A stretch of DNA of 22,414 bases from Actinomycetes bacterium (GTDB taxonomy: Bacteria; Actinomycetota; Actinomycetes; Actinomycetales; Cellulomonadaceae), in the NCBI GenBank assembly GCA_023432565.1, contig JAEYUL010000164.1, positions 1-22,414 on the forward strand. The letters are read 5' to 3'. A program made the translations under genes and the position numbers. The notes under the pieces were generated by a model. It was not told the DNA's origin, searched no databases, and saw nothing but the letters and a program-made list of their open reading frames with translations. This document shows, one piece after another, positions 1-6,986 of this stretch; the stretch's first letter is position 1, and each line of letters opens with the position of its first letter.

Positions 1-18
1 GGGCACCACCAGGTGCCC
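1..18 (-). terminator. Hairpin downstream of the esterase gene
   Basis: Perfect inverted repeat: GGGCACC (1-7), loop ACCA, GGTGCCC (12-18). It lies 23 bp past the stop of the minus-strand esterase gene, where an intrinsic terminator would be expected. No U-tract is visible because the window ends here. The stem may continue outside the window and could serve both strands. Confidence 0.5.
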
Positions 19-41
19 GCCGCGCGACGGCGTGTCGCGGG

Positions 42-2747
42 TCAGTCGACGGGGAACAGCGTCAGGGTCAGCGTCCCGGCGTAGGTCCCCGGCGCGGTGT
101 CGACCGGCACCTCGAGCGCGAGGTCCGCACCCAGGGTCGCCGAGCCGAACCGCCCCTGCGGCGTGGCGGAGGCCAGCCGGCCCGGGAGCACGAGCCCTTG
201 CCCGCCGCTCAGGGCGGTGGCCCGCACCGCGCCCGCGGCGAGGCCCGGGCGTGGCGTCTGCACCCGCGGGGTCCAGCCGAGGTGCTCAGCACCGAACGCC
301 CGGGTGTCGGAGGTGAAGGTGTACGCCTGACCGGCCACCGCCCACCCGGTCGCACCCGCCTGGGACACCGGGCGCGAGTCGGTCACGGTCACGGCGGGCA
401 GCGTGCCCCGGAACCGCAACCGGTCCCCCGCGTTCGTCGCCGGCGTGAGCGTGACACCCTCGTGGTCGGCCACCGACAGTGCGAGGACCCCGTCTGCCTG
501 CTCGGGCACGACCGCCCGCAGCTCGATGCCCTCGGGCGGCTCCGTGCGGAACAGCCGCGGGACGAAGTCGATGAGGTTCGTCTGCCACGTGTCGAAGCCG
601 TGCGGTCCGGGCGTCACCCCCGCGAACTCGTACCGCACCCCCTTGTCCGCGAGCAGGTCCATGGTGTCGATGACCGACTGGTACGCGAAGTCGGAGACGT
701 CACCGGTGTAGATCCGGGCCAGACGCGTGTGCTCGTTGACGGCGTCCGCCTCGAACTGCGGCGCGCCGAAGAACAGGCCGCCCGAGAACGCTCCGATCCA
801 GCCGAACTGGCCCGGCCGGGTCAGCCACGTCTCGAGCGTGCGCAGCGCGCCGAGTGACAGGCCTGCCAGCGCCTGGTGGTCGGAGTCGGACGCGATGTTG
901 TAGGCCTCGCGCGCGGCGGGGGCCAGGTTCTCCAGCAGCTCCGCAGGGAAGTCGCTCACGTTGCCGTTGCCCATGACGACGACCATCGGGACCATCGCAC
1001 CGTCCAGCGAGTGGTGGTCGAGGATCTGCACGGCACGGCCGACCTCGACCCAGTCGCCCCAGCTCTGCCCTCCGCCGTGGTTGAGGTAGAGGACCGGGTA
1101 CGGCTCCGCGCGGTCCTCGTCATAGCCGGGCGGGGTCCAGACGTACGCCGAGCGCTCCTCGTTCGCCACCGCGCTGTCGTACGTGAGCACCGAGAGGTCC
1201 CCACCGGTGCCCTCGGGGACGTCGCTGAGCATCCGGTCGGTCTTGCCGGGGACGAACAGCGGGCTCACCCCGGTGAGCGTGTTCACCGTGTCCGCGGGGT
1301 CCTTCTCGTCGATACCGTCGACCACGTACCGGTAGTAGTAGAAGCCGTCGAGCGGGCCCATCGAGACGCGCCACCGCGCACCGACCTTCGTCATGGGGAC
1401 GCGGAACCACGCCCCGTTCGGTGCCCAGTTGGCCCAGACCGTGACGTCCTTGGCGTCGGCCCACTGCGTGCCCGTCTCGAACGTCACGATGCCGTGGTCC
1501 CCCACGTGCGGCGTGGTGATCGAGCCTGGAGCCGGTGCGACGTACGGCTCGTCGAGCGGCAGGTGACCGGGGCGCGGACCGTCTCCCGGGTCGTCCTGGA
1601 ACACGCGCGACGCGAAGTCGCGCACGCCCGAGCGCCACGTGTCCCACGTGCCGCCCTGCGCGGGGTCGACGCCGTCGAAGTCGTGCTCGACACCGGCGCG
1701 CTCGAACGTCCTGAGCACCGCCTCGGTGCGGTTGTACGCCGGGTCCAGCACGTTGCCGACGTAGACCCGCAGCAGGTCAGTTCCCTCGTTGATCTCCCGC
1801 GCGGTGCTGGCGCTGATGGTGCCGTTCAGCCGGCCCGAGAACGACCCGACCGACCCGAACGTCCCCGGGTCGCTGCGCAGCACCGTGAGCGCCTGCTGAC
1901 CACCGGCCCCGATGCCGGCGACGGCCTGGCCGGCCCCGTCCCCGGCCACGTGGAACGACTCACGCGTCGCCTCGACGACGCCGTCGAGCAGCTCGCTGCG
2001 GGGGTCGCTGCCACCGACCTGGGCCATGACGACGACCATCGGCTCGAGCCGACCTTCGGCCGCGAGGTTGTCGAGGACCTGCGGGACCCGGCCGAGCTCG
2101 GACCACTCCCGGAACGACTGGTCACGGTCGGCGAGGAGGTAGAGCACCGGGTAGGGCTCGACGCGGTCCTCGTCGTAGCCGGGAGGCGTCCAGACGAGCG
2201 CGGTCGTCTCGTCGTCGGTGACCGGGCTGTCGTACGCGAGCTCCTCGACGGACCCGCCCGACGGCAGGTCCGCCATCCACTGCACCGACGGGCCGGGGAC
2301 GAAGAGCGTGCTCCAGGTGGGGTGCGACGTCACGGCGACGGGCGTGCCCGGGGCCCGGAACGAGTGCTTGGTCCGGTCCGCCTCCGTGGCCGTGTACTGG
2401 TAGTAGTACAGGCCCGGCGCGAGCGGTCCGACGGTCGCCTGGTAGCTCGCGCCGCTCGGGTCCATCGCCAGGTCGGACCACGTACCGCTCGGGCCGATGT
2501 TGCCCTGCAGCTCGAGGACCGCGGGCCGGGTGCCGACGATCTCCTCGACGTCAGCCTGCGGCGCCGTGAAGCGGTGGTAGCCCTCGGGGATGGTCGACAC
2601 CCACGGGTCCGCCGTGTCGACGTCTGCCGCCGCACCGGCGGACGGCACTGCCGTCGCGCCGGCGACGAGCACCGCCCCGGTCATGATCGCCGCTGTTCGT
2701 CGCTGCCCCGCGCGCGGGTTGCGCGGCCCCCTGCGAGTCGTGCGCAT
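42..2747 (-). CDS. Secreted two-module CE1-like esterase (alpha/beta hydrolase), first module degenerate
   Basis: 901 residues from the ATG at 2747, which has a GAGGAG ribosome site just upstream; a longer in-frame start at 2801 has no such support. An Arg-rich leader and hydrophobic stretch ending VPSAGAAA (about residues 1-41) form a signal peptide, so the product is exported. Two repeats follow, each an E-set/CBM48-like beta domain plus an esterase-D/enterochelin-esterase-type hydrolase (about 45-390 and 400-755). Both carry WTPPGYDEDR and YPVLYL. Module 2 has NHGGGQ (oxyanion loop), nucleophile GLSLG (Ser631), Asp686 or Asp683, and PHGFDTW (His716). Module 1 has LADRDQ, GIGAG (Gly280 in place of Ser) and no His in its last motif. 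The C-terminal 145 residues form a Thr/Gly-rich beta domain ending GTYAGTLTLTL, perhaps for wall or polymer attachment. Likely substrates are ester-linked groups on plant polysaccharide (acetyl or feruloyl), by family inference only; substrate unknown. Confidence 0.88.
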   Translation of the reverse strand: MRTTRRGPRNPRAGQRRTAAIMTGAVLVAGATAVPSAGAAADVDTADPWVSTIPEGYHRFTAPQADVEEIVGTRPAVLELQGNIGPSGTWSDLAMDPSGASYQATVGPLAPGLYYYQYTATEADRTKHSFRAPGTPVAVTSHPTWSTLFVPGPSVQWMADLPSGGSVEELAYDSPVTDDETTALVWTPPGYDEDRVEPYPVLYLLADRDQSFREWSELGRVPQVLDNLAAEGRLEPMVVVMAQVGGSDPRSELLDGVVEATRESFHVAGDGAGQAVAGIGAGGQQALTVLRSDPGTFGSVGSFSGRLNGTISASTAREINEGTDLLRVYVGNVLDPAYNRTEAVLRTFERAGVEHDFDGVDPAQGGTWDTWRSGVRDFASRVFQDDPGDGPRPGHLPLDEPYVAPAPGSITTPHVGDHGIVTFETGTQWADAKDVTVWANWAPNGAWFRVPMTKVGARWRVSMGPLDGFYYYRYVVDGIDEKDPADTVNTLTGVSPLFVPGKTDRMLSDVPEGTGGDLSVLTYDSAVANEERSAYVWTPPGYDEDRAEPYPVLYLNHGGGQSWGDWVEVGRAVQILDHHSLDGAMVPMVVVMGNGNVSDFPAELLENLAPAAREAYNIASDSDHQALAGLSLGALRTLETWLTRPGQFGWIGAFSGGLFFGAPQFEADAVNEHTRLARIYTGDVSDFAYQSVIDTMDLLADKGVRYEFAGVTPGPHGFDTWQTNLIDFVPRLFRTEPPEGIELRAVVPEQADGVLALSVADHEGVTLTPATNAGDRLRFRGTLPAVTVTDSRPVSQAGATGWAVAGQAYTFTSDTRAFGAEHLGWTPRVQTPRPGLAAGAVRATALSGGQGLVLPGRLASATPQGRFGSATLGADLALEVPVDTAPGTYAGTLTLTLFPVD

Positions 2748-3086
2748 GAATGCTCTCCTCGGTCGTCGACCGGCGGGACCGTGCACGCGCGTCCTCGGCA
2801 CGAGGCCTCAGCCACGCTGCCTCCCCCCGGAAGGAACGTGGGCGCCGACGGCGTCCACGACGTGCACCCTCGTCGACCCTGCATCGATGGAGAGCCGACA
2901 CCCGGATCCGAGCTCCCGCTCACGGCGGGACACCCGTCTACACCGATGTAGGAGGTCCCGGGCCGCTTCGTGGGATCGAAGTGGGATGTCCGCATCGTTG
3001 CGGTACGCACCGATTCACGTCAAGCGGTGGCGCACGGCGGTCCGGGGGGCGGGACGTCCGCGGGTGACGACGCGCGTCGCGGTGGT
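2748..3086. other. 339-bp intergenic region between aroE and the esterase gene
   Basis: No convincing gene. Read on the minus strand it holds, in order, a -35/-10 promoter candidate overlapped by a palindrome (2990-3023), a direct repeat GTGGGAT-CGAA-GTGGGAT (2970-2987), a possible hairpin in the untranslated leader (CGTGG at 2837-2841 with CCACG at 2855-2859), and the esterase ribosome site at about 2752-2759. After the aroE stop the only symmetric element is a 12-bp palindrome CGACGCGCGTCG (3068-3079), too short to call a terminator. Confidence 0.6.
2990..3023 (-). promoter_or_regulatory. Candidate regulated promoter of the esterase gene
   Basis: On the minus strand TTGACG (3018-3023) is followed after 18 bp by AACGAT (2994-2999), a plausible sigma-70-type pair. 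The -10 is the core of a perfect inverted repeat CCGCA-ACGA-TGCGG (2990-3003), a layout expected of a repressor operator. A direct repeat GTGGGAT spaced 11 bp (2970-2987) lies just downstream. The predicted leader would be about 240 nt. The regulator is unknown. Confidence 0.4.
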
Positions 3087-3941
3087 TCAGCGGCCGGCCA
3101 GGGCCCCGTCCAGCGCCGCGTCCATCGCCTCGACCGGCGCGGGCCGGCCGGTCATGAGGCGCACCTGCTCGGCGGCCTGGTGCAGCAGCATGCGCTCGCC
3201 CCCGACGGCGACCCCGCCGAGCGCTGTCCACCGGGCGTGCAGCGCGGTCGGTCGAGGGTCGTACGCCACGTCGAGCAGCACCCCCCGCGGTCCGGAGCCC
3301 TCCAGCTGCGCCGCGAGCGGGTCCGCCGCCCGGGGCGGCAGCGTCGAGACGACGACGTCAGCCTCGAGGACCGCGCGGGGCGCGCCGTCGAGCGAGCGCA
3401 GCACCGGGTCGACCCCCATGCGGTGCGCGGCCCGCAGCAGGCCGCCCGCGCGCGCGACCGAGCGCACCAGCACCAGCGCTCGCGTGCACCCCAGCTCCGC
3501 GAGCGCGGCGAGCGTCGAGGCCGCCGTGGCCCCGGCGCCCAGCACCACCGCCTGGGCGACCTCGCCCTGCGGGCCGAGCCCCTCGCGCAGGGCCGTCACC
3601 AGTCCGTGCACGTCGGTGTTGGCGCCGACCAGCGTGCGCGCCGCGCCCGCGCCGTGCACCAGCACGGTGTTGACCGCACCGACCACCTGCGCGAGCGGCT
3701 CCACGTGGTCGAGCAGCGGCAGGACGGTCTGCTTGAGCGGCATCGTCAGGCTCAGCCCGGCCCACTGCCCGTCCATGCCCGCGACGAAGTCGGCGAGGGC
3801 GTCCTCGGTCACGTCGACCGCGTCGTAGGACCACTCGTCGAGGCCGAGAGCGGCGTACGCCGCGCGGTGCAGGGTGGGCGACAGCGAGTGCGCGACGGGG
3901 TGGCCGAGCACGGCCGCCCGTCGCGTGACCGCGAGACTCAC
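3087..3941 (-). CDS. aroE: Shikimate dehydrogenase
   Basis: 284 residues from a GTG at 3941 that overlaps the mltG copy 1 stop as GTGA; a GGAGGAG ribosome site precedes it. A longer in-frame ORF reaching 4046 is only the shadow of mltG. AroE reduces 3-dehydroshikimate to shikimate with NADPH in the cytoplasm. Visible motifs are HSLSP (Ser19/Ser21, shikimate binding), LTMPLK (Lys70, catalytic), VNT (Asn91), GANTD (Asp110, catalytic), VLGAGATA (132-139, nucleotide-binding glycine loop) and the C-terminal GERMLLHQAAEQV helix. Length and the SLTMP version of the usual NVTxP motif match actinobacterial AroE. Translation is probably coupled to mltG. The other aro genes I would expect downstream in many relatives are not present; an esterase gene follows instead. 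Confidence 0.94.
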   Translation of the reverse strand: MSLAVTRRAAVLGHPVAHSLSPTLHRAAYAALGLDEWSYDAVDVTEDALADFVAGMDGQWAGLSLTMPLKQTVLPLLDHVEPLAQVVGAVNTVLVHGAGAARTLVGANTDVHGLVTALREGLGPQGEVAQAVVLGAGATAASTLAALAELGCTRALVLVRSVARAGGLLRAAHRMGVDPVLRSLDGAPRAVLEADVVVSTLPPRAADPLAAQLEGSGPRGVLLDVAYDPRPTALHARWTALGGVAVGGERMLLHQAAEQVRLMTGRPAPVEAMDAALDGALAGR

Positions 3942-5116
3942 CGGGGGTTCTCCTCCAGCCACGCGTTCAGGTCGGCGACGCACTGGGCGTGCTCCGCCTC
4001 GGTGACGCTGAACACCGTCACGCCGGTGTCGAGGTTCGGTGTGCACCAGTACATCCAGTCACCGTCCGCCGGGTTCAGCACCGCCGAGATCGACTCCTCG
4101 CCGGGCGACGCGATCGGCGTCGGCGGCAACCCCTTCAGGCGCCGCAGGTTGTACGGGTTGGAGGTGTCCTCCAGCATCGCCTTCGTCAGCTGGGTGCCGT
4201 TCACGCCGGCCCCGTACGCCACGGCGGCGTCGATGTCGAGCCGCCAGTCCTTGGCGAGGCGGTTCTCGATGGTCCGGGCGATCTTGGGTCGGTCCTCGGG
4301 CAGCTTGCCCTCACGCTCGACGAGCGAGGCCTTGATCAGCACGGTCTCGCGGTCGGCCTCGGGCACGCCCAGGTCGGAGAGCACCTGCACGGTCTTCGCC
4401 GTCATCGCCGAGAGCACGGCCACCGCGTCGTCGTCCGGCTGGACGACGTACGTCGCGGGGTACAACCAGCCCTCGAGCTGGCCCTTGGCCTCCTTCGGCA
4501 GGCCGATCGCCGAGCCGTCCCCGGCCGCCGCCTTGACGTCCTCGGGCGTCGAGCCGACCGCCTCCGCCACGAGGGCGAAGATCTCCTCGGCGGTCTTGCC
4601 CTCGGCCACCGTCAGCTTCGACTCGACCCGGGTCGCGGGGTTGAGCAGCGAGGTCACGGCGTCAGCCGCGGGGATCTCGAGCAGCATCGAGTACGTACCG
4701 GGCTGGATGCCCGTGGCGGCCGGGTTCGCCGCGTACGCCGAGACGAACGCCGAGACGGACGCGACGACGCCGGCGTCCTTCAGCGTCTGCCCGATCGCCT
4801 TGCCCGAGTCACCCGGGTTCACGACGATCTCGACCGAGCCGTGGCCCGGGCCGGGGTAGTCCGTCGGTGACGCCGAGCGTCCACCGCCGTCGATCATCCC
4901 GCCGAGGACGTTCCACACGCCGTAGACCGCGCCGCCGAGAAGGAGCAGGACCAGCACCACCACCCAGGCGGTGCGACGACGACGCGCCTTGCGGGCACGT
5001 TCGGCACGCGCACGGCCACGGGAACCGCCGCGGGCACGGGTGGGGGTCTCAGGAGCAGGCGCCTCGTTCGCCACCGGACGGGCAGGGGCCCACCACTCGG
5101 TCTGACTGTCGCTCAC
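3938..5116 (-). CDS. mltG: MltG-type endolytic murein transglycosylase, copy 1
   Basis: 392 residues, GTG start at 5116, opening VSDSQTEWW. MltG cuts nascent peptidoglycan glycan strands at the outer membrane face and limits their length. The protein has a basic cytoplasmic tail (1-49), one membrane helix (about 50-72), a LysM-like region starting at GHGSVEIVVNPGD, and the YceG catalytic domain. Catalytic Glu267 lies in ASLVERE; LDIDAAVAYG, TSNPYN, LPPTPIASPG and TEAEH complete the usual set. It is the more conventional of two tandem paralogues: it keeps the Asp of LDIDAAV and the His of EAEH. It lies 88 bp beyond copy 2, with a hairpin in the gap, and overlaps aroE by 4 bp. Confidence 0.93.
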   Translation of the reverse strand: MSDSQTEWWAPARPVANEAPAPETPTRARGGSRGRARAERARKARRRRTAWVVVLVLLLLGGAVYGVWNVLGGMIDGGGRSASPTDYPGPGHGSVEIVVNPGDSGKAIGQTLKDAGVVASVSAFVSAYAANPAATGIQPGTYSMLLEIPAADAVTSLLNPATRVESKLTVAEGKTAEEIFALVAEAVGSTPEDVKAAAGDGSAIGLPKEAKGQLEGWLYPATYVVQPDDDAVAVLSAMTAKTVQVLSDLGVPEADRETVLIKASLVEREGKLPEDRPKIARTIENRLAKDWRLDIDAAVAYGAGVNGTQLTKAMLEDTSNPYNLRRLKGLPPTPIASPGEESISAVLNPADGDWMYWCTPNLDTGVTVFSVTEAEHAQCVADLNAWLEENPR

Positions 5117-5164
5117 GTCCGCGTCTCCACATCGTCGGCCGCCGCCCCGTGCGGGCGGGCGGTC

Positions 5165-5183
5165 CCGGACAGCGCGTGTCCGG
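5165..5183 (-). terminator. Hairpin between the two mltG copies
   Basis: Perfect inverted repeat CCGGACA (5165-5171), 5-nt loop, TGTCCGG (5177-5183), starting 21 bp past the mltG copy 2 stop in an 88-bp gap. There is no T-tract. It could be a weak terminator, an attenuator or an mRNA-stability element that lowers expression of copy 1 and aroE relative to the upstream genes. Confidence 0.45.
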
Positions 5184-5204
5184 AGGCTGCTCGTTCGGTC
5201 GTCG

Positions 5205-6419
5205 TCACCCGTCTGCTGCCTGCGCCGCGTCGAATGCGGCCTGGTTCTCCATCTGCTCGTCGAACGTCACGGCGAACTTCGTCTCACCGGAGTCCGCGTC
5301 GACGACGAGCCAGAACAACCAACCTCCCTCGGCCGGGTGAAGCACCGCGTCGAGAGAAGCCGCCCCCGGCGTCACGATAGGCGACGGCGGCAATCCGATG
5401 TGCTGATAGGTGTTGTACGGGTTGCTCGTGTCGGTGAGCATCTCCGGCGTCGGCTCGCCCGTGCTGCCGACGCCGTACGACACGGAGGCCGCGATCTCGA
5501 GAGCCCGCTCCTTGGCGAGACGGTTCTCGATGACCCGCGCGAAGACCGGACGGGCCTCGTCGAGCGTCATCTCGCGCTCCACGAGCGAGGCCTTGGTGAG
5601 GACCGCCTGCCACGCGTCGGCCGCCACACCCTTGTCCGTGAGTACCTGCACGGTGCGGGCCACGAGCTGGCTCAGCACCTGCGCCGCGGTCGCGTCGGAG
5701 GGGACCTCGTACTCGCCCGCCGCGAGCCAACCCTCGACCTTGCCGCCAGCCTGCTCCGGCAGGCCGATGGCCGCCGGGTCGGCGGCCGCGGCCTGCAGCT
5801 CGGCGAGCGGGATCATCGTCTTCTCGCTGATCTTCTCGAGCGTCTGCCACGACGTCAGGCCCTCGGCGAGCGTGAGGTTGAGCGTGGCCTTGCTCGCCGG
5901 GTCCAGGAGCGCCTCGAGAGCGTCCGCCGCGCTGATCTCGAGCGGGAGCACGTAGGCACCCTCCGTGATCGGCGCAGCGCCGCTCGAGCGGTACTCGGCC
6001 GCGAACACACCCGCGTCCGCGACCACCCCCGCGAGCTCGAGCGCCTGCCCGATGGCCGCGGCGTCCGCGCCCGCGGGAATGGTCACCGTCACCGAGCCGT
6101 GGCCCGGGCCGTCGAAGTCGGTCACCGTCGTCGACTCGACGGGCTGCGTGCTCGCGTCGTCGCTGCTGCGCATCAACGAGAGGACCACGTAGGCCGCCCC
6201 GGCCAGCAACGCCACGATCACGAGCGCGACGACGACGCCGCGACGTCTCGCCTCCTGTCGCTCGCGCTCCTGCGCTGCCCGGTTCGACGCCCGAGCGCGG
6301 CGCGACTGAGGGTGTCGCGGCTCGGGAACGCCGGCCCCCGCGGGCGCGGCGGGCTGCGCGACGTCAGCCCGAGGGGCCCCGTCCGCCGTCCACCACTGCG
6401 TCTGGCTGCCGTTGGTCAC
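5205..6419 (-). CDS. MltG-like endolytic transglycosylase, copy 2 (diverged paralogue)
   Basis: 404 residues; the GTG at 6419 overlaps the ruvX stop as GTGA. It shares the copy 1 architecture: an SQTQWW opening, a Pro/Ala/Arg-rich cytoplasmic tail, one membrane helix (about 61-81), GHGSVTVTIPAG, and a YceG domain with Glu281 in ASLVERE, TSNPYN and LPPSPIVTPG. Two places differ from copy 1: LDIDAAV becomes LEIAASV, losing an Asp, and the terminal AEH motif becomes DEQ. The catalytic Glu is retained, so activity is likely, but substrate handling or regulation may differ. It directly follows alaS-ruvX, where most actinobacteria carry their single mltG, so position does not tell which copy is ancestral. 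Fold and family are secure; the difference in function is inference. Confidence 0.9.
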   Translation of the reverse strand: MTNGSQTQWWTADGAPRADVAQPAAPAGAGVPEPRHPQSRRARASNRAAQERERQEARRRGVVVALVIVALLAGAAYVVLSLMRSSDDASTQPVESTTVTDFDGPGHGSVTVTIPAGADAAAIGQALELAGVVADAGVFAAEYRSSGAAPITEGAYVLPLEISAADALEALLDPASKATLNLTLAEGLTSWQTLEKISEKTMIPLAELQAAAADPAAIGLPEQAGGKVEGWLAAGEYEVPSDATAAQVLSQLVARTVQVLTDKGVAADAWQAVLTKASLVEREMTLDEARPVFARVIENRLAKERALEIAASVSYGVGSTGEPTPEMLTDTSNPYNTYQHIGLPPSPIVTPGAASLDAVLHPAEGGWLFWLVVDADSGETKFAVTFDEQMENQAAFDAAQAADG

Positions 6420-6985
6420 GTGCGCGTCGCTCCGTCGTCCGTCGAGTCGCCCGCAGCCCCCCTACGCGCCGTGTCGACCTCGACACGCTCCCCGGGCCGT
6501 ACCCCGGTCGCGCGCTCGGCGTCCAACGCGTACTGCAGTATCACCACCGCGGCGGCCTGATCGACCACCTCACGGTGGCGGCGCCCGGATCGGCCGGACG
6601 CCACCAGCGCCTGATGAGCGGACACCGTGCTCATCCGCTCGTCGACCATGCGCACCTCGAGGGGTGCGACGGCCTGCGCCAGTGTGTCAGCGTACGCGCG
6701 GGCGGCGTGGGAGGACGCACTCTCGGCACCGGACAGGTGACGTGGCAGGCCGACGTACACACACTGCGCACATCGTTCCCGCGCCTCGTGCACGATCCTG
6801 GCGACGTCCTTCGGCAGGCGCCCGGCGCGCTTGCGCGCGTCCCGGGCGAGAGTGTCGACGGGCGTGGCGATCAGCCCCTCGGGGTCGCTCGCGGCGAGCC
6901 CGACGCGCACCGTGCCGACGTCGACCGCGAGGCGCGGCCCCCGAGCGATCGGGGACCGCGCCTCCTCGGTCGAACCGTCCGGCAC
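6416..6985 (-). CDS. ruvX: RuvX/YqgF-type Holliday junction resolvase homologue
   Basis: 189 residues from the GTG at 6985, one base after the alaS stop; an ORF reaching 7330 only reads through alaS in another frame. This RNase H-fold protein family acts in Holliday-junction resolution and, in E. coli YqgF, in 16S rRNA 5' processing. Motifs are LAVDVGTVRVG (Asp22), VYVGLPRHLSG, MVDERMST (Glu116) and VDQAAAVVILQ (Asp142), giving the acidic metal-binding set. It sits in the usual alaS-ruvX-mltG order and is probably translated from the alaS message by coupling, since no strong ribosome site is visible. The last 25 or so residues are a disordered Arg/Asp/Gly tail. Confidence 0.92.
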   Translation of the reverse strand: MPDGSTEEARSPIARGPRLAVDVGTVRVGLAASDPEGLIATPVDTLARDARKRAGRLPKDVARIVHEARERCAQCVYVGLPRHLSGAESASSHAARAYADTLAQAVAPLEVRMVDERMSTVSAHQALVASGRSGRRHREVVDQAAAVVILQYALDAERATGVRPGERVEVDTARRGAAGDSTDDGATRT

Positions 6986-6986
6986 G

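Noticed and set aside
876..2951. Long plus-strand ORF (691 codons) opposite the esterase gene
   Set aside because: Arg/Val/His-rich composition with no domain; it is the antisense shadow of a gene with clear signal peptide and hydrolase motifs.
3068..3079. 12-bp palindrome CGACGCGCGTCG after aroE as terminator
   Set aside because: It can form only a 4-bp stem with a 4-nt loop, so it is too weak to call.
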